Counted from the first letter of the stretch, positions 17,654 to 26,878 are shown. The stretch: DNA of 52,451 bases from an uncultured Victivallis sp. (GCA_944389815.1 CALXNS010000094.1:1-52451), one strand, 5' to 3'. Made by a program: numbers and translations. The notes: a model not told the origin generated them from the sequence alone.

Positions 17654-17679
17654 ACGGGATGATCAGGAGGCGGAGGATC

Positions 17680-19233
17680 ATGCGGAAAAATGCGTGGCTT
17701 TTACTGGGGGCGGCCTGCGTGGTGCTTCTCTTCTGCGGGCGGCTGACTGCGGCGCCGTCGGAAGATGTGGTGCTGCCGGGAACCGGCGTCCGGCTCCGTC
17801 TGCCGCGCGACATGGTGGCTCGTCCGTTGCAGCCGCCGTTGATTCGCGCAATCCGCAAGTCAGACAATGCGAAGGTGTTTGAGCCGGGTGAGTGGTGGCG
17901 ATTCAAACAGACCGCCGGAGTCTGGAGCGGACCGTCCGGTCAGATCCGGATCGGCGAATTGATGCTGAAGAATCTGGACTCGGGAGAGATGGCCACCGAG
18001 AGTGAACTCGAGAAGCGTTATGCGAATCCGGAAACCGAGGCCGGTTGGACGGACGAGGAGCTCGCCCGCTGGATGGAACTCTATTTTGATGCGAAAGTAA
18101 AAAGTTCCGCCCCGTGGGAAGGGGGCACACGTGGGACAGGCGGGACGGTGTGGCAGTTGGTTCCCCGGAACGCCGGATCGCCGTTTGAAGCGTATCTGCT
18201 TGAACCTCCGGGGGCACCGGATCGCCGGATCGCCGTGCAGGCCGCTCCGGCGTTGCGCGAAGTGCTTGAGACTCTGACCTTCATTCCCCCGGAACGGGAT
18301 ATGACGGCGCGGCAGTTGCGCACGGGCGGAATTCTCGGCAACCGCCGGTTGAAGGTTTCGCCTGAATATCAGGCGAGCCGGGTTCGCGTGCTCGACACGA
18401 TCCGCAATTATCGTGACTGGTGGTATCTGGAGACGGATTATTATATTTTCGTCTCCAATCAGGAGGATAAGCGCGGGATGCTGCGGGTGCGGCGCGATCT
18501 GGAGAAGGCGCGGGAGATCTTCGAGGAGTATTTTCCGCTTGAAATCGAACTTTCCGCAGTCAGCGTGATCCGGATCTTCAATACGCGTGAAGAGTATGTC
18601 ACCTACATGGGCGGCAATATGGAGTGGTCCGGCGGCGTCTGGTCGCCGATGCACCGGGAACTGGTGCTCTCGCCGGTGGCGGGGAATGCGCCGGAAAAGG
18701 TGCAGGCGGCGATGATTAAACTTGTGGCGTATCACGAGGGATTTCATCAATATTTGTATTATGCCGCCGACGGTGCGGATGCGGCGCTCTGGTTCAACGA
18801 AGGAACGGCTCAATACTTCGAGGGGCTGGAGTTCAAGGGAACCAGGCCGGGGGTGACGCTGGAGAGCGATGAAGCGAAAAAACTCAAGCAGGCGGTCGTC
18901 AGCGGCCCGGTGGATTTGAAGGAGCTGACCGCGATGGATCGGCAGATGTTTTACGGCAAAAACCGCGACCGGAACTATGCGCTTGCGCACGCATTGATGC
19001 ATTATTTGTTCAAAGGAGCGCCGCTGGAGGAAAAGACGGCGCAATACAGTGCGATTCCCTTCCGTTATTACAAGGCGCTGCTGCGCGAGAGGGACGGAGC
19101 GGCGGCGACGGCGGCGGCGTTTCAGGGCGTGGATATGGATCAGTTGAGCAGGGATTTCACGGCGTTCTGGAAGAACGACCGGGCGGTTCGTCGTTCACTG
19201 CGGTACACGCCGAAGCTGGAGAAAGCGCGCTGA
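17680..19233 (+). CDS. Secreted gluzincin-type metallopeptidase-like protein
   Basis: A 517-residue exported protein: a signal peptide (RKNAWLLLGAACVVLLF then TAA-APS), an N-terminal region of about 200 residues with no clear relative, and a C-terminal peptidase-MA-like domain. The metal site reads YHEGFHQYLYY, with zinc His352 and His356 and catalytic Glu353, and a third ligand in ALWFNEGTAQYFEG about 30 residues on. Such proteins are related to DUF1570-type peptidases of the PVC group. Substrate unknown. The start at 17680 follows AGGAGG and GGAGG sites; an in-frame ATG at 17659 lies before them. Confidence 0.8.
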   Translation: MRKNAWLLLGAACVVLLFCGRLTAAPSEDVVLPGTGVRLRLPRDMVARPLQPPLIRAIRKSDNAKVFEPGEWWRFKQTAGVWSGPSGQIRIGELMLKNLDSGEMATESELEKRYANPETEAGWTDEELARWMELYFDAKVKSSAPWEGGTRGTGGTVWQLVPRNAGSPFEAYLLEPPGAPDRRIAVQAAPALREVLETLTFIPPERDMTARQLRTGGILGNRRLKVSPEYQASRVRVLDTIRNYRDWWYLETDYYIFVSNQEDKRGMLRVRRDLEKAREIFEEYFPLEIELSAVSVIRIFNTREEYVTYMGGNMEWSGGVWSPMHRELVLSPVAGNAPEKVQAAMIKLVAYHEGFHQYLYYAADGADAALWFNEGTAQYFEGLEFKGTRPGVTLESDEAKKLKQAVVSGPVDLKELTAMDRQMFYGKNRDRNYALAHALMHYLFKGAPLEEKTAQYSAIPFRYYKALLRERDGAAATAAAFQGVDMDQLSRDFTAFWKNDRAVRRSLRYTPKLEKAR

Positions 19234-19244
19234 GACGAAAAAAA

Positions 19245-21653
19245 ATGGATGCCCGAATTCATGCCGCGCTGAAACATTATTTCGGCTTCGACGGTTTTCT
19301 CGATCATCAGGAGAGGATTGTCGAAGCCGTGCTTTCCGGGCGCGATTTATGTGTCATCATGCCGACCGGCGCCGGGAAGTCGCTCTGTTACCAGTTGCCG
19401 CTGCTGCTGCGTCCCGGATACGGAATCGTGGTTTCGCCTTTGATTTCATTGATGAAGGATCAGGTTGATTCGTTGTCGGCCCGCGGCATTCCGGCGGCGT
19501 TCGTCAACAGCACGGTGGAGTTCCGCGAACAGTGCCGGGTCATCGATCAGGCGTCTCGGGGGGAACTCAAACTTCTGTATGTGGCGCCGGAACGTTTTCA
19601 GACGGAATTCTTCCGTTCGTTTCTGAAACGCACTCCACCGGAGACGCTGATCGTCGATGAAGCGCATTGCATCAGTCAGTGGGGACACGATTTCCGCCCC
19701 GCCTACCGCCGGATCGGAGAAGCGGCCGAAGAGTTCGGCATCGCCCAGATCTGCGCCTTTACCGCGACGGCGACGCCGCGGGTGCGCGACGACATCAGGA
19801 AACAACTGCACCGACCCGGGATGGAGCTTTGCGTGGCCGGATTCAAGCGGCCGAATCTGTCGTTTTCGGTTCTCAGCTGCGCGTCGGAGAGTGCCAGGAT
19901 GAATGCGCTGCGGAAATTGCTGGAAAAACCGCAGCCGACGATCATTTATGCCGCGACGCGCAAAACGGTCGAACTTTTGAGCGGCGAATTCGACGGCGTG
20001 ATCGGTTATCACGCCGGCATGAGCGACGCGGATCGGACGCTGGCGCAGGAGCGCTTCATGAATGAACCGTGCCCGGTGCTCGCCGCGACCAACGCCTTCG
20101 GCATGGGAATCGACCGGGCCGACGTCCGGCAGGTGATCCATTACAATCTTCCCGGTTCTCTGGAGGCTTATTATCAGGAGGCGGGGCGCGCGGGACGCGA
20201 CGGGGAGGCGGCGAACTGCGTACTCTTGTTTTCATTCCGCGACCGGTATGTGCAGGAATTTCTCATCGATCAGGGCAATCCGCCGCCGGAACTGGTCGAA
20301 CGCCTTTATCGGCAGCTTCTGGAACTGGGCGCGCGACGCGGGACGAATACGCTGGAAGTGACGCTTGGCGAATTGCTGCCGGAAATTCCGGGGGCGCGTT
20401 CGGAGCGGCAGCTCTCCGCGGCGATGGCGGTTCTGGAAAAATACGGATATGTCGGACGGGATTATTCGCATCGGTCGAGCGGGATTCTTCATTTCACGGA
20501 TGAGTTGCGGAAATTGGCCATTCAGCATCAGCTGGAGAACACGCAGCGGTCGCGGTTCATCAGCTGCTGCATCCGCCGTTACGGGAATGCGCTGCTTGCA
20601 CCGCAGCGATACGAGATCAGCGAACTTGCACAGGTTTCCGGTCTCAGCGAGGCACAGTTGCGCCGGGTGCTGCATGCTTTGAACGGCGATGTGCTGGAGT
20701 GGAGCGTGCCGTTCACCGGATGTGCCACTGAACTGCTGCATCCGGAAAAACGGGATCTGGAGATCGACTTCGAAGAACTGGAAAATAAACGCGCCATGGA
20801 AATGGAGCGTCTGGAGGAAGCGTGCGACTACGCGCACGCCAGAGGCTGCCGTCAGGCGCAGTTGATCGCCTATTTCGGCGAAGACGTGACGAACTGGAAC
20901 TGCGGCTGCTGTGATAATTGTTCCGGTCGGGAAGCCGCCGCCGCCGGAACGAAACGGAAATTATCCGGAGCGGAACTCGAAGCGGTGCGAAGCATTCTGC
21001 AGACGGTCGGCGATTTCCGCGGCCGTTATGGAGCAGGAAAGATCAGCCAGGTTCTGGCGGGAGCGCGCAATGCGGAAGTGATCGGTCGGAATCTTCATCT
21101 GAACAGTCACTTCGGCGAATTGCGCGCCTGGCATGCGAACCGGATCGGCGTCTATTTCCGCGCGCTGGAGAGCGCCGGTTACATCTGCCGGGTGGAACAT
21201 GGTGATTTCAGCTGCGTGGAGTTGACTGCGCGCGGTCTGGAGGTGTGTGACGGGTACGCCGTGCCGGAACTGGCTCTTCCGGAAGAGGCGCATTCCTCTT
21301 CCCGGCCTCGAAAAAAACATTGCGCAAATTCGTCTCCGTCGCCGTCATCGTCACCTTCGCTTTCCGGAAGAAGAACGGTGATGAGTTCCCGGCAAAATGA
21401 GGTTGAGGAATACGGGTCTCTTTATGAGAAGCTTGCGCAACTGCGGCGCGAGCTTGCCGCGGCGCGCGGGGTGCAAGCCTACATGATATTCGGCAATGAA
21501 ACATTGACGCAACTTGCTGAACGCCGTCCGCTTACGATTGCCGAGGCGAACCGGATTCCCGGAATCGGCCCGGTCAAGGCGGCAACGGTTCTGCCGATTT
21601 TTCTTGAGGCGATCCGCAACTGGATCAGGAACGAGAACGCGTCAATTCGATGA
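19245..21653 (+). CDS. recQ: ATP-dependent DNA helicase RecQ
   Basis: A 3'-5' DNA helicase of 802 residues. Domain order: helicase core with MPTGAGKSLCYQLP (Walker A), DEAHCISQWGHDFRPAYR (DEAH box and RecQ loop), TATATPRVRDDI, ATNAFGMGIDRADVR and QEAGRAGRDG; zinc site with Cys in ACDYAHARGCRQ and NWNCGCCDNC; RQC winged helix; and an HRDC domain starting YEKLAQLRRELA at about residue 725. Between RQC and HRDC there is a Ser/Pro-rich linker (SSSRPRKKHCANSSPSPSS). The start has no good ribosome site but is 12 bp from the previous stop. The 3' end overlaps the convergent LacI gene by 29 bp. Confidence 0.96.
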   Translation: MDARIHAALKHYFGFDGFLDHQERIVEAVLSGRDLCVIMPTGAGKSLCYQLPLLLRPGYGIVVSPLISLMKDQVDSLSARGIPAAFVNSTVEFREQCRVIDQASRGELKLLYVAPERFQTEFFRSFLKRTPPETLIVDEAHCISQWGHDFRPAYRRIGEAAEEFGIAQICAFTATATPRVRDDIRKQLHRPGMELCVAGFKRPNLSFSVLSCASESARMNALRKLLEKPQPTIIYAATRKTVELLSGEFDGVIGYHAGMSDADRTLAQERFMNEPCPVLAATNAFGMGIDRADVRQVIHYNLPGSLEAYYQEAGRAGRDGEAANCVLLFSFRDRYVQEFLIDQGNPPPELVERLYRQLLELGARRGTNTLEVTLGELLPEIPGARSERQLSAAMAVLEKYGYVGRDYSHRSSGILHFTDELRKLAIQHQLENTQRSRFISCCIRRYGNALLAPQRYEISELAQVSGLSEAQLRRVLHALNGDVLEWSVPFTGCATELLHPEKRDLEIDFEELENKRAMEMERLEEACDYAHARGCRQAQLIAYFGEDVTNWNCGCCDNCSGREAAAAGTKRKLSGAELEAVRSILQTVGDFRGRYGAGKISQVLAGARNAEVIGRNLHLNSHFGELRAWHANRIGVYFRALESAGYICRVEHGDFSCVELTARGLEVCDGYAVPELALPEEAHSSSRPRKKHCANSSPSPSSSPSLSGRRTVMSSRQNEVEEYGSLYEKLAQLRRELAAARGVQAYMIFGNETLTQLAERRPLTIAEANRIPGIGPVKAATVLPIFLEAIRNWIRNENASIR

Positions 21654-22596
21654 AGTCCGCCGCCGGAATCCGGGTGATGTCGCATCCGTCGTCGCCTGCA
21701 GGAGGAGCGGAAATTCCCCTTCCGGCTGATGTGCTGTTAAGCAACTGGAGCATCCGGTGCATGGCAGCTTCGGTGATCGAAATGAAATTCTGCCGGCAAA
21801 CGATGATTTTTTCATAAAATTCCAGCGTCGGATTCTCCCAGTAGTCGAAAAATCCTCCGAAAACCGGAACCTTTTCCGGCAGAATCGGTTCCGGTGCACT
21901 CTTTCCGGAATTTCCGATGATGGCCAGCGGAAGGTGTTGCTGAGTGGAAGATCCGTCGCTTTCATCGAGTCCCGCTTCCTGGATTCTCGCCCGTGCGGCG
22001 GCGAGCCGGCTTGCCGCAACCGGGTTGTTCTCGTCGAAGAAGAATCGGAATCGGCGCGCGCCCCAGGCCAGCGCCCGTTCCACCAGATGTCTTGCGGCGG
22101 CCGCGTTGTCGGTCGTCACCACCGGCGCCCGGATCCCATCCCAGTAACGGTCGACGAAAACGTGCGGAATCGGCAGCGTGTTGACCAGATCGGTTAATTC
22201 ACTGCAATGACCGACGTCGCCCGGCGGGATCAGAATCGCGCCGTCGGCGGTATGCTGAAATAATTTCTCCAACCGGTGGCGGAAGGTTTGAAAATCGTTG
22301 TAATGCAGGACGATTTGCAGATCGTATCCGGCGCGGTCGCACAGTTCGCTCAAATGAAATGCGCTGAAGCGTTCGATTTCGGAATCCGGCGTTCCGATGC
22401 AGAGCAGAATGTTGCCGGTCCGCCCGGCGGCGAGCTGGCGGGCGGGAAGATTCGGCGTATAGCCGTATTGTTCGGCGAGATTCCGGATCCGTTCGGCGGT
22501 CTCCTTGCGAACCCGGACGTCGCCGCGCAGCGCCCGGGAGACGGTCGAGGCGTTTACCTCGGCCAACTTCGCCAGATCGTGAATCGTAATGGACAT
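21625..22596 (-). CDS. LacI-family transcriptional regulator
   Basis: A 323-residue regulator. DNA-binding domain IHDLAKLAEVNASTVSRALRG, hinge RNLAEQYGYTPNLPARQLA, then a sugar-binding-protein-type sensor domain with RYWDGIRAPVVTTDN and FFDENNP. The sensor domain is shorter than usual (about 260 residues). It is the last gene of a minus-strand run behind a polysaccharide deacetylase (18-bp gap). It may respond to a sugar linked to that gene, but its targets are unclear. Weak ribosome site GGAAG. Confidence 0.88.
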   Translation of the reverse strand: MSITIHDLAKLAEVNASTVSRALRGDVRVRKETAERIRNLAEQYGYTPNLPARQLAAGRTGNILLCIGTPDSEIERFSAFHLSELCDRAGYDLQIVLHYNDFQTFRHRLEKLFQHTADGAILIPPGDVGHCSELTDLVNTLPIPHVFVDRYWDGIRAPVVTTDNAAAARHLVERALAWGARRFRFFFDENNPVAASRLAAARARIQEAGLDESDGSSTQQHLPLAIIGNSGKSAPEPILPEKVPVFGGFFDYWENPTLEFYEKIIVCRQNFISITEAAMHRMLQLLNSTSAGRGISAPPAGDDGCDITRIPAADFIELTRSRS

Positions 22597-22614
22597 TGCA
22601 ATCTTCCGGTACGG

Positions 22615-23280
22615 TCAGAATTCCGCGGCCTGAAATCCGGCAAAGGAGAGCACGCGATATTTTTCCGCGGCGAGACGGCGCATCTGGCGTGTGAAACACT
22701 CCGGCGGCGTATTGACCCACGGATGCGTGTATTCCGGAATCCCGTGGTAGAGCAGTACGGGAATTTTCCCCGGCGCCGCAAGTGCAATCGCCCGTTCAAA
22801 CGCCGTATCGTCCGGTCCGTGAACCGGGATCGACGGCAGGTAAAACGGATCGTCCTGTTCCGGATTCCAGGCGCGCTCCTCGACCTTGCGCGCAAGTTTG
22901 TATCCCTTGCGCTTCAGAATCGGAACGGCATAGTCGCTTGAGGGACCGCCGGGATAAGCGAAACTGGTTGCCCGCGGAAGGCCGTATCGGTGGAAACGTT
23001 CTTCAAGCGTGTCGAGTTCGGTTTCGAACTCCTCCGGCGTAAGTTCGGCAAGATTGGGGTGATGGAGCGTGTGATTGCCGAGTTCGAACCCCATCTGGTG
23101 CAGCGACCGGATCTGTTCCCAGGTCATGTACTGGAGTTTGTTTTCGGCGAAATCCGGCGGAAATTCGCAGATGAAGAAGGTTGCGCCGAATCCGAGCTCC
23201 CGGAGCAGGGGGGCGACCAGTGTCGCATGGTTGGAGACCGCGTCGTCGAAGGTGAGGATGAGTGTTTTTGAGTGTTTCAT
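22615..23280 (-). CDS. Polysaccharide deacetylase (NodB domain)
   Basis: A 221-residue carbohydrate esterase-4 type protein. LTFDDAVSNHAT contains the catalytic and metal aspartates, NHTLHHPNLAEL the two metal His residues, and SFAYPGGPSSDY the arginine-free motif-3 region. Later LLYHG completes the active site. No signal peptide, so it is probably cytoplasmic or acts on a small substrate. The ATG at 23280 overlaps the upstream stop (ATGA); the longer reading frame begins inside that gene. Confidence 0.85.
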   Translation of the reverse strand: MKHSKTLILTFDDAVSNHATLVAPLLRELGFGATFFICEFPPDFAENKLQYMTWEQIRSLHQMGFELGNHTLHHPNLAELTPEEFETELDTLEERFHRYGLPRATSFAYPGGPSSDYAVPILKRKGYKLARKVEERAWNPEQDDPFYLPSIPVHGPDDTAFERAIALAAPGKIPVLLYHGIPEYTHPWVNTPPECFTRQMRRLAAEKYRVLSFAGFQAAEF

Positions 23281-24092
23281 TCGGATCGTTTCCATTTTCG
23301 CTGACGGGCTGCTTCGAAAAGAAGAAGCGTCGTCGCCGTTGCCACGTTGAGCGAATCGATCTTGCCGAGCATCGGAATGCGGACTGGAAGATCGGAGTGT
23401 TTCATCCACAGTTCCGTCAATCCGGTCTGTTCGGTGCCGACGACGATCGCCACCGCCTGCGTCATGTCTGCATCGGTGTAGATGCAGTCGGTGTGAGGCG
23501 TTGCCGCAAGCGTCCGGATGCGGTTGCGTTTCAACCAGTCGAACGCCTCTTCATTGGAGGCTTCCGCCAGCGGGACGGAAAAGAGCGCTCCGGTACTGGC
23601 GCGGATGACGTTGGGATTGTAGAGATCGGTGCATTTGTTGCAGAGGATGAAACCGTCCACCCCGGCGGCGTCGGCGCTGCGGAGCATCGAACCGAGGTTT
23701 CCGGGTTTTTCAACCGCTTCGGCGACGAGGTACAACCCGTTTTTCCGCAACGGGATGTCGTCGAGTGTATGCTGTTTCATCTCCGCGACGGCGATCAACC
23801 CTTCGGGGCGTTCGCGATAGGCGATTTTCTGCAGGAGAAACGCCGGAATCCGGCATACTTTCACCCCTTCCGAGGCGAGAGTTTCCAGAAGCGGGAATTC
23901 GTTTTCTCCGAGGAAGAATTCGGGCGCAAAGAAACACTCCGTAAGGCGCATTCCGTATTCGCGGGCACGGGTGAGTTCGCGATACCCCTCCAGGACGGTC
24001 AGGCGTTCTTTTTCCCGGTGTCGGCGGTCGCGCAGTTTGACGACATGTTTGACGGCTTCATTGCGTGAACTGGTGATTTCAACAAATTGCAT
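23277..24092 (-). CDS. SpoU/TrmH-family RNA methyltransferase
   Basis: A 271-residue 2'-O-ribose methyltransferase with the trefoil-knot SPOUT fold. It has the N-terminal substrate-binding segment FVEITSSRNEAVKHVVKLRD, then the motifs EAVEKPGNLGSMLRSADA, NPNVIRASTGALF, VVGTEQTGL and IPMLGKIDSLNVATATTLLL. These are typical of 23S rRNA Gm2251/RlmB-like or tRNA enzymes; the exact target cannot be told. Start 24092 is chosen to match the family N terminus; an in-frame ATG at 24116 is possible. It overlaps miaA by 14 bp. Confidence 0.88.
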   Translation of the reverse strand: MQFVEITSSRNEAVKHVVKLRDRRHREKERLTVLEGYRELTRAREYGMRLTECFFAPEFFLGENEFPLLETLASEGVKVCRIPAFLLQKIAYRERPEGLIAVAEMKQHTLDDIPLRKNGLYLVAEAVEKPGNLGSMLRSADAAGVDGFILCNKCTDLYNPNVIRASTGALFSVPLAEASNEEAFDWLKRNRIRTLAATPHTDCIYTDADMTQAVAIVVGTEQTGLTELWMKHSDLPVRIPMLGKIDSLNVATATTLLLFEAARQRKWKRSE

Positions 24093-24963
24093 GATGGGTG
24101 TTTTCCGTTTTTCCATAATAGGTCTCGATCATTCTGCGCGCAGGAGCGGGCAGGGGATCATTGGCGAGAAAGCGGCGAATCAACTCTTCCGGATCAGGTT
24201 CCCGCCCGGCGTCGAGCCAGTGGATCAGATGCCCTTCGCGTTCCATTTTCCGGAAGAAGATATCCTGGCGCTTGGCGAACTGCCGGATGCGGCAGAGTAA
24301 AGTGTTCCGCATCTCCAGAAGCGTGCATTTCCCCTGAAGATAGCGGGCGATTTCACGGTATTCCAGTCCGAAGAACTCCATTTTCTCAAAACTCACTTCA
24401 TAAAGATCGTGGAGTTGCCGTACTTCGTCGACCATGCCGGCGGCGAGCCGTTCGTCGAGCCGCGCTTCGATGCGGGCGTGCACGGTTTTCCGCGGATAAT
24501 AAACGCCGAGCAGCAGCGCGTCGAGCCGGAACGGCGGTTCGAAGGAACTTTCGCCGGCGGTGTTCTGCCGGATGCGCGGAACGCCGGCCGTCCGCGGCGG
24601 GAGCGCACCTCCGGGCAGACGGTAGCCGTCGAGCAGCGCGGCCAGATAGAGCGCACTGCCGCCGCAGAGAATCGGCAGATTCCCGCGCCGGGCGATGCCG
24701 TCGATCGCGGCGAAGGCGTCGCGGCAGAAGCGGGCAAGATTATACTCTTCGGATTGCGGATCGGCGATGTCGATCAGATGGTGAGGAATTTCACCGTATT
24801 CGTCGAGATCCTTTCCGGTGCCGAGATCCATGTGACGATAGACCTGGCGGGAGTCGACGCTGACGATTTCGCCGTGAAAAATCCGGGCGAGACGAACCGC
24901 CAGAGCGGTTTTACCGGTGGCGGTCGGCCCGGTGATGACGACGGTTTTTGCGATTTCGTTCAT
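24079..24963 (-). CDS. miaA: tRNA dimethylallyltransferase
   Basis: MiaA adds the dimethylallyl group to A37 of tRNAs reading UNN codons. The 294-residue protein has GPTATGKTALAVRLA (P-loop), SVDSRQVYRHMDLGTGK, PHHLIDIADP, CGGSALYLAALLDG and the RIRQFAKRQ tRNA-binding segment. ATG 24963 is chosen because the family N terminus starts here; in-frame codons up to 25020 lie in the divergent promoter region. It opens a four-gene minus-strand run. Confidence 0.95.
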   Translation of the reverse strand: MNEIAKTVVITGPTATGKTALAVRLARIFHGEIVSVDSRQVYRHMDLGTGKDLDEYGEIPHHLIDIADPQSEEYNLARFCRDAFAAIDGIARRGNLPILCGGSALYLAALLDGYRLPGGALPPRTAGVPRIRQNTAGESSFEPPFRLDALLLGVYYPRKTVHARIEARLDERLAAGMVDEVRQLHDLYEVSFEKMEFFGLEYREIARYLQGKCTLLEMRNTLLCRIRQFAKRQDIFFRKMEREGHLIHWLDAGREPDPEELIRRFLANDPLPAPARRMIETYYGKTENTHHAIC

Positions 24964-24981
24964 AAATTGTCGGTTTGAAAT

Positions 24982-25011
24982 TTGTAAAATATCCCATACA
25001 CGTACTATATT
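24982..25011 (+). promoter_or_regulatory. Promoter of lpxC
   Basis: TTGTAA (24982-24987), 18-bp spacer, TATATT (25006-25011). It overlaps the divergent miaA promoter, so the two may exclude each other. Confidence 0.45.
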
Positions 25012-25036
25012 ATGACGCATTCTGTTTAAATTTCAA
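25009..25036 (-). promoter_or_regulatory. Promoter of miaA
   Basis: TTGAAA (25036-25031), 16-bp spacer, CATAAT (25014-25009) on the minus strand. The -10 region is shared with the lpxC promoter on the other strand. Confidence 0.4.
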
Positions 25037-25057
25037 TTTCAAAACTGGTTTTTGTCG

Positions 25058-25909
25058 ATGGAAAAACAGCAAACTTTGAAAAAATCCGCCCTCGTCTCCG
25101 GAATCGCGCTGCACACCGGCGCCCGGGTGACGGTGCGCATCCAGCCCGCGCCGGAGAATACCGGCGTCGTATTCCGCCGGGTCGATCTGCCCGGCCGCCC
25201 GGAAGTGCGCGCGCTCGCGTCGCATGTGGTCGATGCCCGGCGCGGCACGACGATCAGCAACGGCAAGGCGACGGTCTTCACGGTCGAACACATCATGTCG
25301 GCGCTTCACGCGTTCCATATCGACAACTGCATCGTCGAAATGGACGGGCAGGAGCCGCCGATCGCCGACGGCAGTTCCCTGCCGTACTGCCGGATGATCG
25401 AGGAGGCGGGCGTGGTCGTGCAGGAGGCGGAATCGCTCAGCTTCACGCCTTCGAAAATATTGTATGTGGAAGGCGGCAGTTCGAAACTGGTGTTCGTCCC
25501 GGGGGGGGAATCGCTCCGGATCAGTTGTCTTGCTTCGTTCCGCGGCTGTCCCATCGATCCGCAGTTCTATGAATTCACGTTGGAGCGCGAAGCGTATTGC
25601 CGTGAAATCGCCGGAGGCCGGACGTTCGTCGATTACGGCGATCTGAAACAGTTGCTGGCGATGGGGCTGGCCAAGGGCGGCAGTCTCGACGCGGCGGCGA
25701 TCATTCACGACGGAGCGATCATCTGCAAGGAGGGACTGCGTTATCCGAATGAAATCGTCCGGCACAAGATTCTCGATCTCATCGGTGACCTTTATCTGTG
25801 CGGCCGCCGGGTGACCGGTACGGTTATCGCAATCAAGCCGGGGCACTCCAAGAATGTGGAACTTGCCGGAATGCTCCTACGTGAAATCGCGGCAATGGAA
25901 GCGAAATAA
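25058..25909 (+). CDS. lpxC: UDP-3-O-acyl-N-acetylglucosamine deacetylase
   Basis: LpxC does the committed step of lipid A synthesis, a zinc-dependent deacetylation at the inner face of the membrane. The 283-residue protein has the first zinc ligand in VEHIMSALHAF, the substrate segment MDGQEPPIADGSS, and the other ligands in VRHKILDLIGDLYLCG, with a C-terminal KPGHSKN. A run of eight G lies within the coding sequence at 25501-25508, but the frame is intact. In Bacteroidetes LpxC is fused to FabZ; here the FabZ gene follows separately after 45 bp. Confidence 0.96.
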   Translation: MEKQQTLKKSALVSGIALHTGARVTVRIQPAPENTGVVFRRVDLPGRPEVRALASHVVDARRGTTISNGKATVFTVEHIMSALHAFHIDNCIVEMDGQEPPIADGSSLPYCRMIEEAGVVVQEAESLSFTPSKILYVEGGSSKLVFVPGGESLRISCLASFRGCPIDPQFYEFTLEREAYCREIAGGRTFVDYGDLKQLLAMGLAKGGSLDAAAIIHDGAIICKEGLRYPNEIVRHKILDLIGDLYLCGRRVTGTVIAIKPGHSKNVELAGMLLREIAAMEAK

Positions 25910-25954
25910 GGTAGAGTAACAGAGACAATTACGATATATATGGAGAAGTCAAAG

Positions 25955-26872
25955 ATGGGAAAAATCTGGGGCGTTCGTGAAATCAAGTCCGTTCTTCCGC
26001 AACGTTATCCGATGCTGATGCTGGATCGCGCCGAACAAATTTCGGAGAGCTCCTGGACGGCGGTGAAGAATCTCACGATGAATGAAATGTTCTTTCAGGG
26101 GCATTTTCCGAACCATCCGATCATGCCCGGCGTTCTGCAGGTCGAGGCGATGAAGCAGCTCGGTGAACTTGCGGTCCGTCCGCAACTCGATCCCGATGCG
26201 GCGAATGATGTCTACATGCGCAAGGTCGAGAAGGTGAAATTCCGTCGCCCGAACAATCCCGGAGACCGCGCCCGGATTGAAGTGGAGGTCGTCTCGGTGG
26301 AGAACGGTGAGGCGATCGTCAAAGGAAAGGTTTCGAACAACGGCGGCGTCACCAGCGAAGCGTTGATTACGCTGGCGCTCCGCCCGAAGGTGGGGCCGGC
26401 GGAAATGCCGCAGCTCCACGGCGAATTCGACAAGCATGACGAAACGCCGATGGATGTGCTGAAGATCATGTCGCTGGTGCCGCATCGTTATCCGTTTCTG
26501 CTGATCGACAACATCGCCCGGATTGAAGGCGCCCGGGTGACGGCGGTGAAAAACGTTTCGATCAACGAGGAGATTTTCGCTCATTGTCCCGATGATTACG
26601 CGGTCATGCCGGAATCGCTGCTTTGCGAAATCACCGCGCAGTCGGGTTGCGCGTGCGTGCTTTCCCGTCCGGAAAACACCGGCAAGATCGGTTATTTCAT
26701 GTCGATCGACAATGCGGAAAGTTTCGCTCCGGTTTATCCGGGCGATCAACTGGTGATCGATGTGGAACTGCCGGAGGGGAAATCCAAGTTCGGCAAAGGC
26801 ACGGGTACGATTACCGTCGACGGAAAGGTGGTTTTCCGGATCACGCTGATGTTTGCGATCGTTGATGCGTAA
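25955..26872 (+). CDS. fabZ: Double-hotdog 3-hydroxyacyl-ACP dehydratase (FabZ-type)
   Basis: Two tandem FabZ-like hotdog domains in a 305-residue protein; ordinary FabZ is about 150. Domain 1 (about 8-145) has FFQGHFPNHPIMPGV with catalytic His50 and Glu64. Domain 2 (about 166-305) has IFAHCPDDYAVMPES, keeping His210 and Glu225, but with one extra residue between them and PES in place of PGV. FabZ dehydrates 3-hydroxyacyl-ACP in fatty acid synthesis and sits beside lpxC because both use the 3-hydroxyacyl-ACP pool. ATG 25955 follows GGAGAAG; an ATG at 25940 is also in frame. Confidence 0.9.
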   Translation: MGKIWGVREIKSVLPQRYPMLMLDRAEQISESSWTAVKNLTMNEMFFQGHFPNHPIMPGVLQVEAMKQLGELAVRPQLDPDAANDVYMRKVEKVKFRRPNNPGDRARIEVEVVSVENGEAIVKGKVSNNGGVTSEALITLALRPKVGPAEMPQLHGEFDKHDETPMDVLKIMSLVPHRYPFLLIDNIARIEGARVTAVKNVSINEEIFAHCPDDYAVMPESLLCEITAQSGCACVLSRPENTGKIGYFMSIDNAESFAPVYPGDQLVIDVELPEGKSKFGKGTGTITVDGKVVFRITLMFAIVDA

Positions 26873-26878
26873 GCGGAA

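Noticed and set aside
17659..17679. Upstream ATG as start of the peptidase gene
   Set aside because: It lies before both ribosome-site candidates and would put an Arg-rich stretch (IRRRRI) before a signal peptide that is already complete.
25501..25508. Frameshift in lpxC at the G8 run
   Set aside because: The reading frame continues to the zinc-binding motif and a normal C terminus, so the gene is intact.
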